Assembly: GCA_017307375.1 (NCBI GenBank)
Contig: JAFKFH010000004.1
Location: 248,001-312,000, forward strand
Origin: Alphaproteobacteria bacterium
Lineage (GTDB): Bacteria; Pseudomonadota; Alphaproteobacteria; Ferrovibrionales; Ferrovibrionaceae
Length of the DNA stretch: 64,000 bases
Reading direction: 5' to 3'
The position numbers and the translations under genes were made by a program. Shown here piece after piece: positions 39,827 through 47,915 of this stretch. The stretch's first letter is position 1, and each line of letters opens with the position of its first letter. The notes below the pieces were generated by a model. It saw only the letters and a list, made by a program, of their open reading frames with translations, had not been told where the DNA came from and made no database searches.

Positions 39827-40788
39827 GAATGATTTCCTTGCTGCAACTCGAACACCGGCCCGAAGCCCCGGGCGCGCAGCCTACCGTCTTTGCCGCGCAG
39901 CAGGAACAGCGCATCCAGGCCCTGCCGCACGGCGAGCGCGCCCCCATTCTCGGGACCGAGGACCATCAGGGCCGTGGCCCAGGCATCGGCGGCGGCGCAG
40001 GTCGGCGCCAGCACCGTGACCGATGCCGGCGCGTCCGGCAGCGGCGCGCCGCGGCGTGGGTCGACGGTATGCGACAATCGCCGCCCCTGCACCTCGACCC
40101 AGTGCCGGTAGTCGCCCGACGTGGCCACCGCGCCCGTCGCGAGCCACAGCCGCGAGTGCGGCGCCCGACGGTCGGGGTCCGGCTGCTCGACCGCGATGGT
40201 CCAGCCCTCGTCGTCGTCCCTGGTGCCGATGGCGCGGATCTCGCCGTCGATGCCGACCAGGCCGCGGTCGATGCCGAGGCCGGCCAGCGTCTCCGCCAGG
40301 CGGTCCACGCCGTAGCCCTTGGCGATGCCGTTGAGGTCGAGGCGCAGGGGCGACAATTTCCTAACCGTGCCGCTGCCGAGTTCGATGGCCTCGAAGGCGG
40401 GCGGGCGGCGGGCGGCCAGGGCCGCACGGATCAGCGCCGGTTCCGCGGCATCGGGACCGAAACCCCAAGCGGAGATGACGTCGCCGACCCCGATGTCGAA
40501 GGCACCGCCGGATGTCCGGCCGATCGCCAGCGCCAGCGTCAGCACGGCCAGCAGCGCCGGCGGGACGGCCACCGTCTCGCCGACCGCCGCGCGGTTCAGG
40601 CGCATGAGGTCGCTGTCGGGCCGCCATGTCGACATCTGTGCGTCGACCTCGTCCACCGCCGCTTGCAGTGCCTGCCGGGCGGCGGCGATGTCGAAGCCGC
40701 CAGCCGCATGGATCACCGCGGACCAGCGCGTGCCCATGGTCGGCCCGTTGAGGGTGTGACGGACGCGATCAGTAGACGTCTTCGACAT
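39823..40788 (-). CDS. apbE: FAD:protein FMN transferase ApbE
   Basis: A 321-aa enzyme that attaches FMN through a phosphoester bond to Ser/Thr in Dxx(S/T)GA(S/T) motifs of target proteins. Visible motifs: GPTMGTRW, AFDIGVGDVISAWGFGP, LDLNGIAKGYGVDRLAE and HTVDPRRGAPL. Unusually it has no signal peptide or lipobox: the ATG at 40788 is preceded in frame by TGA. The first 20 bp overlap the upstream PepSY-reductase gene. The likely target is the DUF2271 protein of the same operon. Confidence 0.9.
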   Translation of the reverse strand: MSKTSTDRVRHTLNGPTMGTRWSAVIHAAGGFDIAAARQALQAAVDEVDAQMSTWRPDSDLMRLNRAAVGETVAVPPALLAVLTLALAIGRTSGGAFDIGVGDVISAWGFGPDAAEPALIRAALAARRPPAFEAIELGSGTVRKLSPLRLDLNGIAKGYGVDRLAETLAGLGIDRGLVGIDGEIRAIGTRDDDEGWTIAVEQPDPDRRAPHSRLWLATGAVATSGDYRHWVEVQGRRLSHTVDPRRGAPLPDAPASVTVLAPTCAAADAWATALMVLGPENGGALAVRQGLDALFLLRGKDGRLRARGFGPVFELQQGNHS

Positions 40789-42976
40789 AGCGCCCCTCGG
40801 TTCTCAGCTGCGCCAGCGAAAGGCCTTGGCGTTCCAGCAGTCGCGCGATCGCTTCGGCGACGCCGGCGGCCATCGCCCTGCCCCCGCAGACCATGATCCG
40901 TCCGCCATGGCGGACGGCATCCAGGATCGCCGTCGGATCGGCGGCGAGCGCGTCCTGGACATGGCGGGGGCTTGCGCCGCGCGACGATGCGGTCGTGAGC
41001 GTCGCGAGCCTGCCGTCGGCAAGCCAGCCCGTCAGCGCGTCCCCGTAGAGGAAATCGCTGTCGGGGTGGCGCATGCCGAAGATCAGATGGATCGCGCGAC
41101 GTCGGGTATTGGCGCGCACGAAGCCGGCCAGCGGCGCGATGCCCGTGCCGGCGCCGACCAGCACAAGCGGCGTGGCCGCGTTCCCGGCGTGAAACTGCGG
41201 GTTGCGGCGCAGGAAGGCATCGACCTTGCCGCCGCAGGGCAGCGTCGTCAGTTGACCCGAGCAGAGACCGCCGGCCTGTCTGCGCACCGCGATTTCGAGG
41301 AAGCCATCGTCGCTGCCGGAAGCCAGCGAATAGAAGCGCGGTACGGCCGAGCCCGCGGGCACGATGCCGAGCAGATCGCCGGCCTGGAACCGCGCAAAAC
41401 CGCTGCCCGACAGGCAGGCGGCGAAGGACGTGCCGGGGATGGCGAACCGAAGGATGGTCGCGGGTGCCTGCACGTCCTGGCCGAACTCGCGGCGCGCGAC
41501 GAGGGTGAGCGGCACGGTCGCCGGCGGCGCCGGCCGATGGTCGAGTTCCAGGGCGATTCCGAGCGCCGCGCCGAGGGCGCTGCCCCAGCGGGCGAAGGCC
41601 TGAGGCGACTGGCGATCCACGGTGGCGAACGGCAGCAGGGGCTGCCATCCCTTGGCCCGGGCGGCAGCCTCGACCCGGCGCGCATAGCCGCAGAAATCGG
41701 GAAAGCCGCTGTCCCCGAACCCCAGCACGGCCAGCGGCGCCGCCGGTGCCGCGGCCATGCCGGCGAGGCGGTCCAGGAAGCGATCGGCGGAGGCGGGCGC
41801 GGCGCCGTCGCCATAGGTCGCGGCCAGGATCAGGTAGCGGCGCGCGGCGGTGGTGCGCGCCGGGTCGAACGACGACATCGGCGCGACATGGACAAGCTGT
41901 CCCGCACGGGTCAGTGCCCGGTGCAGCGTCGCCGCAAATCCCCAGGTGCTGCCGCCCTCGCTGCCGACCAGGATCACGGTTTCGGCCGGCGCCGCGGCGG
42001 CATTGCCGGTGACGCGGGGCTTGCCGCGGCGTGCGGCGAGCCAGACCGCGAGGCCGGTGGCGCCCATTGCCGGCACGGCGAGGGCGGTGACGCCGAGTAG
42101 CAGCGCCAGGACCGGCACGCCCCGCCCGGTATGCAGCATGTAGACGGTTTCGGAAGCCTGCGCCCACCATCCGTCTTCCGACCAGCCGAGCGTCGCGCCC
42201 GTGCCCTGGTCGACGTAGCCGGTGCCCTGGCTGGTCTTCAGGGTGAAGACGTCGGTCCTGTCGCCGGCGGCCGGGAAGTCGAGCCGGCGCAGGCTGGCGA
42301 CGGGGATGGACACGAGCGCCGGGATTTCGGCGACCGGCGCCCCGGTCAGGCCGCTGGCGGGCGGGATGGGCCGGGGCGGTGCGCCCTGGTCGGGGAGAAG
42401 CCCGAAAGTCGATGCCGCAAGCCACAGCGCCGTCACCGACGACAGCAGCAGGCCGGGAACCGCCAGCCGTGCCATCTCGGTATGGATGCGGCCCGGCAGC
42501 GGACCCCTCAGCGGGCGGAACCAGCGGCGCCAGCCGCCGACGCGGCGCGCGACCAGCAGGCTGCCCGAGAGGGTCAGCAGCAGCATGATCGCCGCGCCGC
42601 CGGCGGCGCCGATGCGGCCGGCATCGCCCAGGAACAGGGCACGGTGCAGGTTGGTCAGCCACCGCTCCAGCGGATCCGGCGCGGCGGCCGCCACCGCCGT
42701 CGCCGTGACCGGGTCGATCACGGCAGAACCGGCGACACCGTCATCGGTCCAGTAGGCGGTGATCCTGCCCGACGGCGCGCGCCTGATCTGCTCGATCCCC
42801 GGATGGGCGGCCTGCAGGCCGGCCGCCAGTTCGGCGACGCTCATGCCCGGCGCCGCCTGCGGGGCGACGAGGCGCTCGGCGGCGGGGAACACGGACAGTG
42901 CCGCGCCGCTGAGCGACAGCGTGGCGACGAGCGCCAGCGCGGCAATGCCGGGCCAGCGATGCGCGGTGCGGATCAT
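40769..42976 (-). CDS. PepSY / flavodoxin / NADPH-reductase fusion membrane protein
   Basis: A 735-aa inner-membrane flavoreductase. The N-terminal half is a PepSY-TM protein with about four helices (near residues 10-30, 120-140, 170-190, 295-320) and a periplasmic PepSY domain after TM1. The cytoplasmic half has a flavodoxin domain (VILVGSEGGSTWGFA near 340, LAATYGDGAAP, VLGFGDSGFPDF) and an FAD/NADPH reductase domain (PRFYSLASG, LVLVGAGTGIAPLAGFV, IHLIFGMRHPDSDFLY, IMVCGGRAM). It could pass electrons from NADPH to the periplasm. It follows the DUF2271 gene by 7 bp. Confidence 0.88.
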   Translation of the reverse strand: MIRTAHRWPGIAALALVATLSLSGAALSVFPAAERLVAPQAAPGMSVAELAAGLQAAHPGIEQIRRAPSGRITAYWTDDGVAGSAVIDPVTATAVAAAAPDPLERWLTNLHRALFLGDAGRIGAAGGAAIMLLLTLSGSLLVARRVGGWRRWFRPLRGPLPGRIHTEMARLAVPGLLLSSVTALWLAASTFGLLPDQGAPPRPIPPASGLTGAPVAEIPALVSIPVASLRRLDFPAAGDRTDVFTLKTSQGTGYVDQGTGATLGWSEDGWWAQASETVYMLHTGRGVPVLALLLGVTALAVPAMGATGLAVWLAARRGKPRVTGNAAAAPAETVILVGSEGGSTWGFAATLHRALTRAGQLVHVAPMSSFDPARTTAARRYLILAATYGDGAAPASADRFLDRLAGMAAAPAAPLAVLGFGDSGFPDFCGYARRVEAAARAKGWQPLLPFATVDRQSPQAFARWGSALGAALGIALELDHRPAPPATVPLTLVARREFGQDVQAPATILRFAIPGTSFAACLSGSGFARFQAGDLLGIVPAGSAVPRFYSLASGSDDGFLEIAVRRQAGGLCSGQLTTLPCGGKVDAFLRRNPQFHAGNAATPLVLVGAGTGIAPLAGFVRANTRRRAIHLIFGMRHPDSDFLYGDALTGWLADGRLATLTTASSRGASPRHVQDALAADPTAILDAVRHGGRIMVCGGRAMAAGVAEAIARLLERQGLSLAQLRTEGRYVEDVY

Positions 42977-42983
42977 CGGCGAC

Positions 42984-43451
42984 CTACAGGCGATAGCCGA
43001 AGCCGGCGACGTAACGGCGACCCGGCACGGTCTGTCCGCTGGCCGCCTTGGTCAGCGGCACCGCGATCTCGTTCGGGGCGTCGCGCATGTCCTCGACCGC
43101 CGTGTCGACATGGACGGTGTAACCGGCATCGAACAGCGCATCGGCCAGCTCGACCGAGACCTCGAGCGTGCGTCCGGAACCGACGCTGGCGCCGGTGATG
43201 CCGTCGATCGCGCCGCGGCCGCCGGTCGCCCGATACCAGTCGCTCAGATGCTCGTAGTATTTCGCCTTGCGGCCGGCGACCCACAGCGTCCGGGCATAGG
43301 CGCCCTTGGCATCGGTCAGGTAGATCGCGACATAGGCGCCGTTGCCGCCATAGTTCTTCAACGTGGTGGTGAGCGTCACCGGCCGCGCCATGGCGAGGCC
43401 GGGACAGACCAGGGCGGTGGTCAGCGCCAGGACGGCGAGCATCCTTTTCAT
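42984..43451 (-). CDS. Exported DUF2271 protein with a flavinylation-like motif
   Basis: A 155-aa periplasmic protein. Signal peptide is residues 1-22 (ending GLAMA). The body matches DUF2271: NGAYVAIYLTDAKGAYARTLWVAGRKAKYYEHLSDWY. Residues 83-89, DGITGAS, fit the ApbE target motif, making S89 the likely FMN attachment residue. It is the first full gene of an operon with a flavoreductase, ApbE and VIT. Its ATG overlaps the stop of a 17-codon leader frame (ATGA). The redox role is inferred. Confidence 0.85.
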   Translation of the reverse strand: MKRMLAVLALTTALVCPGLAMARPVTLTTTLKNYGGNGAYVAIYLTDAKGAYARTLWVAGRKAKYYEHLSDWYRATGGRGAIDGITGASVGSGRTLEVSVELADALFDAGYTVHVDTAVEDMRDAPNEIAVPLTKAASGQTVPGRRYVAGFGYRL

Positions 43452-43501
43452 CGCGCATCATCCTCGTGCGACCAAAGCCGCGGAGCGAATTCAGTGTTCA
43501 T
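43448..43501 (-). CDS. 17-codon leader frame coupled to the DUF2271 gene
   Basis: The frame MNTEFAPRLWSHEDDAR-stop starts at 43501 behind an excellent GGAGG site spaced 7 nt from its ATG. Its TGA overlaps the ATG of the DUF2271 gene (ATGA). The DUF2271 start has no comparable ribosome site of its own within the 17 codons, so ribosomes probably arrive through this leader. There is no signal peptide; the product itself may be irrelevant. Confidence 0.5.
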   Translation of the reverse strand: MNTEFAPRLWSHEDDAR

Positions 43502-43544
43502 GGCAGGACCTCCGGTTTCACTGACCCCGGTTCTGCCAGCCCCG

Positions 43545-43600
43545 GCTGATCGCTTCCTGACGAAGCCGGCGTTTCCGCTTCAGCCTGGCGTCAGGAAGCG
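43545..43600. promoter_or_regulatory. Four-box operator A, upstream of the DUF2271 operon
   Basis: CTGA boxes start at 43546 and 43557, 11 bp apart. TCAG boxes (the same motif inverted) start at 43580 and 43591, also 11 bp apart. The outer part forms a perfect 12-bp inverted repeat, CGCTTCCTGACG at 43551-43562 and CGTCAGGAAGCG at 43589-43600. The spacing is typical of dimers of OmpR-family regulators. The same layout recurs at 43970-44019. It lies 44 bp upstream of the leader frame start. Confidence 0.65.
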
Positions 43601-43614
43601 ACCGGGCAGGGCGG

Positions 43615-43920
43615 TCAGGATGGCTTGTCCCGGCGCCGGCCGCGGTCGTCCTTGTCCTTGAATTCGATCGCGAGAATTTCCAGGGTCGACGGATGAACGG
43701 TCGCCTCGAGCCGCCGGCCGTCGCCGTCGCTGCCCTGGATTTCGTAGCAGCCGTCGTCGATCTTGATCCGCCGCACCGACCAGCCCTGCCGTGCCGCCAG
43801 CGCCGCGACGGCCTCCCGCGGCTGCCAGTCGGCCATCGGCACCGAGCATTTGTCGCCTGCCAGGGCGGCGCCGGCCTGGAAGGCCGCGACAAAGGCGAGA
43901 ATTGTCAACGCCGGGCGCAT
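43615..43920 (-). CDS. Small exported PepSY-domain protein
   Basis: A 101-aa periplasmic protein: signal peptide of about 21 residues, then one PepSY domain (REAVAALAARQGWSVRRIKIDDGCYEIQGSDGDGRRLEATVHPSTLEIL) and a short charged tail. Two Cys (DKCSV and DGCYEI) may form a disulfide. Proteins of this kind commonly sit beside two-component pairs that sense metals or cations. It is divergent from the response regulator gene at 44064 and upstream of the DUF2271 operon. Confidence 0.82.
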   Translation of the reverse strand: MRPALTILAFVAAFQAGAALAGDKCSVPMADWQPREAVAALAARQGWSVRRIKIDDGCYEIQGSDGDGRRLEATVHPSTLEILAIEFKDKDDRGRRRDKPS

Positions 43921-43968
43921 GCGCCATGACTCCCTTTTTGAGGACTTGCCGCCATCCTGCGGGCCGAA

Positions 43969-44019
43969 GCTGACGGCAGGCTGAAGCGCTCCTCCCGCGT
44001 CGCGTCAGCCGGCCGTCAG
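43969..44019. promoter_or_regulatory. Four-box operator B, between the PepSY gene and the response regulator
   Basis: CTGA boxes start at 43970 and 43981 and TCAG boxes at 44005 and 44016, each pair 11 bp apart. Read in the same sense, CTGACGGCAGGCTGAAGCG here and CTGACGCCAGGCTGAAGCG in operator A differ at one of 19 positions. It ends 45 bp before the response regulator ATG and begins 49 bp before the PepSY start on the other strand, so it can serve both directions. Confidence 0.65.
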
Positions 44020-44063
44020 GATGACCTGCCAGGAATGGGCGTGGCCGTGGAAGGCGTTGGACC

Positions 44064-44723
44064 ATGCGTATGCTGCTTGTCGAGGACGATGCCGTGCTGG
44101 GCGCGGCGGTGCGCGACCAGATCGTGGCGGACGGTCATTCCGTCGACTGGGTGACGCGCCTGGATGCCGCGCGCGACGCCCTGGCGGCCGCGCATCACGA
44201 CCTGGTCCTGCTCGACCTCATGCTGCCCGATGGTCTCGGCATCCCGTTCCTGAAGTCGCTGAGGGCGGCGGGCGAGGCGACGCCGGTGATCATCCTGACC
44301 GCGCTGGACCAGGTGTCGGACCGCATCGCCGGGTTGAAGGCGGGGGCCGACGACTACCTCGTCAAGCCGTTCGACCTCGACGAACTTTCCGCCCGCATCG
44401 GCTCGGTGGCGCGGCGCTATGCCGGCAATCCCAACCCGATCATCCGCCATGGCGCGCTCGACATCGACATCGCCCGGCGCAGCCTGAGCCGCGCCGGGCG
44501 CCCGGTGCAGCTGACCGCCCGCGAATGGGCGCTGCTCGACGCCTTCCTGGCCCGCCCCGGCCAGATCCTGTCGAAGGCGCAGCTGGAAGAGAAGCTCTAC
44601 GATTTCGATACCGAGATCGACAGCAACACGATCGAGGTGCATGTCAGCCGGCTGCGCAAGAAGCTCGGCGCCGAGCTGATCCGGACCGAGCGCGGGCTGG
44701 GCTATCGGCTGGCCCCGGCATGA
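44064..44723 (+). CDS. OmpR-family response regulator (QseB/PmrA-like)
   Basis: A 219-aa DNA-binding regulator. Receiver: LLVEDDAVLG, D in LVLLDLMLPDGLG (about residue 51), T in IILTALD, and YLVKPFD. Output: OmpR winged helix with LTAREWALLDAFLARPGQILSKAQLEEKLY and DSNTIEVHVSRLRKKLG. Its stop overlaps the kinase ATG (ATGA). Two copies of an 11-bp-phased operator flank the neighbouring PepSY gene and are its likely targets. The activating signal is unknown. Confidence 0.92.
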   Translation: MRMLLVEDDAVLGAAVRDQIVADGHSVDWVTRLDAARDALAAAHHDLVLLDLMLPDGLGIPFLKSLRAAGEATPVIILTALDQVSDRIAGLKAGADDYLVKPFDLDELSARIGSVARRYAGNPNPIIRHGALDIDIARRSLSRAGRPVQLTAREWALLDAFLARPGQILSKAQLEEKLYDFDTEIDSNTIEVHVSRLRKKLGAELIRTERGLGYRLAPA

Positions 44724-46060
44724 GGGGGCCGCGCAGCCTCCAGGGCCGGCTGCTGCTGTCGCTCGGGGCGATCCTGCTGGTGATCTGGGCGGGCGCGGCC
44801 TGGGCCACGGCGATGTTCCTGCGCCACGAGATCGGGGAAGTCTTCGATTCCTCGCTGCAGGAGACGGCCCAGCGCCTGCTGCCGCTGGCGGTGCTCGACA
44901 TCGTCGGGCGGGAAGAGGGCGATGCCGCGACCCAGCGCCTCGCCGCGATCCGCAGCCATGACGAACGCCTGACCTATGTCGTTCGCGACGACAAGGGGCA
45001 GATCCTCATCCGCTCGCATGCCGCCGACCCCGCGGCCTTCCCGCCTTATGACGGCCCCGGTTTCCGGCGTACGGCGGGCTATCGCCTCTACAGCGAGGAA
45101 GCCTTGCAGGGCAGCGTCATCGTCACGGTCGCGCGCAGCCTGGCCCATCAGGACGGCATCGTCCGCGAGATGCAGATGGCGCTGGGCCTCTCGGTGCTGC
45201 TGGTGCTGCCGCCGGCCTTCGCCGCGATCGCCTTCGCGGTCAGAAGCGGCACCCGGCCGCTGCGCCGGTTCCGCGAGCAGCTGGAAACGCGCAGCGAACG
45301 CGACCTCGCCCCCGTCGCCGCCGGCGACCTGCCCAGCGAGATCGTCCCGCTGGCCGCGACGATGAACGCGGTGCTCGAAAGACTGCGCGCCGCGTTCGAG
45401 GCCGAGCGCAGCCTGGCGGCCAACACCGCCCACGAACTGCGGACGCCGCTGGCCGGCGCGATCGCCCAGGCCCAGCGGATCCGCAAGGAGACGGCCGAGC
45501 CGGCCACGGCGCGGCGGGGCGCCGAGATCGAGGCGGCGCTGAAGCAACTGGCTCGGCGCGCCGAACGGCTGATGCAGCTGGCGCGCGCCGAAGGCGGGCG
45601 GCTCGAGGGGGAGGCGCAGGCCGATCTGCGGGAAACCGTCGCCATCGTCGCCGGCGATCTCGCCGCCGCCGAACCGCCGGGCCGCCTGCGGCTCGATCTG
45701 CCGGATGCGCCGGTCCCGTCGCGGGTCGATCCGGATGCGGTGGGCATCGTCTGCCGCAACCTGGTCGAGAATGCGTTGCGTCATGGCGACCCGGCGGCGC
45801 CGGTCGACGTCCTCCTGTCGCCGGACGGCACGCTGACGGTCGCCAATGACGGCCCGGTCGTGCCCGAAGCGCTGCTGGCCCGGCTTTCCCAGCGCTTCGA
45901 GCGGGGCGGACAACCCGGCCGGGGCAGCGGGATCGGCCTGTCGATCGCCGCCACCATCGCCGACCGCATCGGCGGCCGGCTGGTGCTGAGATCGCCGCGG
46001 ACCGGCGGCAGGGCGGGCTTCGAAGCCAGCCTGCGCTTTCCGGGCGACAAGGCCCGCTAA
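44720..46060 (+). CDS. Sensor histidine kinase partner of the QseB/PmrA-like regulator
   Basis: A 446-aa inner-membrane kinase. TM1 about 15-37, a periplasmic sensor of about 110 residues (QseC-like, with RLTYVVRDDKGQILIRS and YRLYSEEALQGSVIVTVA), TM2 about 150-170, HAMP-like linker, HisKA with AANTAHELRTPLAGAIAQ, and HATPase with CRNLVENALRHG and GSGIGLSIAATIADRIGG. Co-translated with the regulator. Its 3' end overlaps the convergent AhpD-like gene by 4 bp. The sensor closely follows the QseC/TctE family pattern; the ligand is unknown. Confidence 0.9.
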   Translation: MRGPRSLQGRLLLSLGAILLVIWAGAAWATAMFLRHEIGEVFDSSLQETAQRLLPLAVLDIVGREEGDAATQRLAAIRSHDERLTYVVRDDKGQILIRSHAADPAAFPPYDGPGFRRTAGYRLYSEEALQGSVIVTVARSLAHQDGIVREMQMALGLSVLLVLPPAFAAIAFAVRSGTRPLRRFREQLETRSERDLAPVAAGDLPSEIVPLAATMNAVLERLRAAFEAERSLAANTAHELRTPLAGAIAQAQRIRKETAEPATARRGAEIEAALKQLARRAERLMQLARAEGGRLEGEAQADLRETVAIVAGDLAAAEPPGRLRLDLPDAPVPSRVDPDAVGIVCRNLVENALRHGDPAAPVDVLLSPDGTLTVANDGPVVPEALLARLSQRFERGGQPGRGSGIGLSIAATIADRIGGRLVLRSPRTGGRAGFEASLRFPGDKAR

Positions 46061-46452
46061 GCGTCGAACATCGGGTCGACCGGCACGCGGTAGCCCGCGG
46101 CCAGCCGGTTGGTCTCGTTGGCCATGCCCACGATCGCCATCAGTTCGCCGAACATCTCGGGCGTCATGCCGGCCCGGGCGGCCGCCGCACCATGGCTGGC
46201 GATGCAGTAGTCGCAGGCATTGGTGACGCTGACGGCGAGATAGATCATTTCCTTGACGACAGGGGGCAGCGCGCCCGGCCCCATCACCTGGCGCAGCGAG
46301 TCCCAGGTGCGGCGCAGGCCGGCCGGATCGTTGGCGAGGTATTTCCAGAAATTGTTGACGTCGGCCACGCCGCGCGCGGCCTTGATCTCGTCATAGACGG
46401 CGCGGACCTCGGGTCCGGCCTCGGCGTAGTCGATCGGGCGGGGCTTGCTCAC
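46057..46452 (-). CDS. Carboxymuconolactone decarboxylase/AhpD-family protein
   Basis: A 131-aa all-helical cytoplasmic protein. The redox CxxC with downstream His is present: VTNACDYCIASHGAAA (about residues 78-93), as in AhpD-like peroxidase partners. It probably acts as a thiol reductant or peroxidase rather than a true decarboxylase. It is monocistronic and convergent with the kinase gene. Confidence 0.85.
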   Translation of the reverse strand: MSKPRPIDYAEAGPEVRAVYDEIKAARGVADVNNFWKYLANDPAGLRRTWDSLRQVMGPGALPPVVKEMIYLAVSVTNACDYCIASHGAAAARAGMTPEMFGELMAIVGMANETNRLAAGYRVPVDPMFDA

Positions 46453-46652
46453 GGCGTTTGGTCCTCCGGCAGATGTCGAATGGCCGCAGCATAGAACAGA
46501 TCGGCCGGCCGGGCAGGGCGGGCATGACTTACGGCATAGATCGTCGGTATAGCTGCGGCAAAAATCCGGCGTGCCTTGCCGGTCTTTCTGGCCATGTCAG
46601 CCTGCGGCGGCTAGATTGCACCGCGCTTGTCTTGCCTGGCCTGGGAGATTTC

Positions 46653-47909
46653 ATGCCGACCACGATCGAACTGATCGGTGCCGCGCTGTTTGCCGTTGCC
46701 CTCGTCCATACCTTCTCGACCAAGTTCTTTGAAAACCTCGCCCAGCGCCGCCCGGCCCATGCCGGGCTGTGGCATCTGCTGGCCGAGGTCGAGGTGGTCT
46801 TCGGCTTCTGGGCGATGGTGCTGGTGATGTTCATCTTCGCCGTCCAGGGCAGCGGCGCGGCCATCGGCTATCTGGAAAGCCGCAATTTCACCGAGCCGAT
46901 GTTCGTCTTCGCGATCATGGTGATCGCCGGCACCCGGCCGGTGCTGCAACTGGCGCAGGCCTGCGTGCGCGGCGGCGCCCGGCTGCTGCCGGTGGCCGAG
47001 CCGGTGGCGATGTATTTCCTGGTCCTGTTCCTGGTGCCGCTGCTGGGGTCGTTCATCACCGAGCCGGCGGCGATGACGCTGGCCGCGCTGGTGCTGCGCG
47101 ACCGCTTTTTCGCCCGCGACATGTCGACGCGCTTCCGCTACGCCACGCTCGGCGTGCTGTTCGTCAACATCTCGATCGGCGGCACGCTGACGCCGTTCGC
47201 CGCCCCGCCGGTGCTGATGGTGGCCGGGAAGTGGGGCTGGGACATGGCGTTCATGGTGTCGAACTTCGGCTGGAAGGCGGCGCTGGCGGTGGTGGTGAAC
47301 GCGGCGGCGGTGACCGTGCTGTTCCAGCGCGAACTGCGCCGGCTGCCCCCCGCGATGAGCATTCCCGGCCGTGCCGACGTGCCCTGGGCGCTGGTGGCGC
47401 TGCATCTGGCGTTCCTGGCCGGGGTCGTCGTGTTCGCCCACCATCCCGTCATCTTCATGGGGATGTTCCTGTTCTTCCTCGGTGTCGCCAATGCCTACGA
47501 GCGGTTCCAGAACCGCCTTATCCTGCGCGAAGGCCTGCTGGTCGCGTTCTTCCTGGCCGGTCTCGTCGTGCTCGGCGGCCAGCAGCAATGGTGGCTGCAG
47601 CCGGTGCTGCTGGCGATGTCGAGCGACGCGGTGTTCTTCGGCGCCACGGCGCTGACCGCGGTGACCGACAATGCCGCGCTGACCTATCTCGGGTCGCTGG
47701 TCGAGGGGCTGTCGCCCGAGTTCAAATATGCGCTGGTCGCCGGCGCGGTGACCGGCGGCGGCCTCACCATCATCGCCAACGCCCCCAATCCGGCCGGCAT
47801 CGCCATCCTGCGCCCGAAATTCGAGCACGAGACGGTCAACGCCCTCTACCTGCTGGCCGGGGCGCTGCCGCCGACGATCGTCGCCCTCGTCGCCTTCCGC
47901 TTCCTGTAG
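46653..47909 (+). CDS. Putative Na+/H+ antiporter family membrane protein
   Basis: A 418-aa membrane protein with about 11-12 helices, similar to the putative Na+/H+ antiporter family PF07399. Recognisable stretches: MPTTIELIGAALFAVALVHTF at the start, SFITEPAAMTLAALVLRDRFF, SIGGTLTPFAAPPVLMVA, TDNAALTYLGSLVEG and IANAPNPAGIAIL. I chose the ATG at 46653 because GGGAG lies 7 nt upstream; the longer frame begins with non-membrane sequence. Ion specificity is inferred from the family name only. Confidence 0.82.
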   Translation: MPTTIELIGAALFAVALVHTFSTKFFENLAQRRPAHAGLWHLLAEVEVVFGFWAMVLVMFIFAVQGSGAAIGYLESRNFTEPMFVFAIMVIAGTRPVLQLAQACVRGGARLLPVAEPVAMYFLVLFLVPLLGSFITEPAAMTLAALVLRDRFFARDMSTRFRYATLGVLFVNISIGGTLTPFAAPPVLMVAGKWGWDMAFMVSNFGWKAALAVVVNAAAVTVLFQRELRRLPPAMSIPGRADVPWALVALHLAFLAGVVVFAHHPVIFMGMFLFFLGVANAYERFQNRLILREGLLVAFFLAGLVVLGGQQQWWLQPVLLAMSSDAVFFGATALTAVTDNAALTYLGSLVEGLSPEFKYALVAGAVTGGGLTIIANAPNPAGIAILRPKFEHETVNALYLLAGALPPTIVALVAFRFL

Positions 47910-47915
47910 CCGCCG

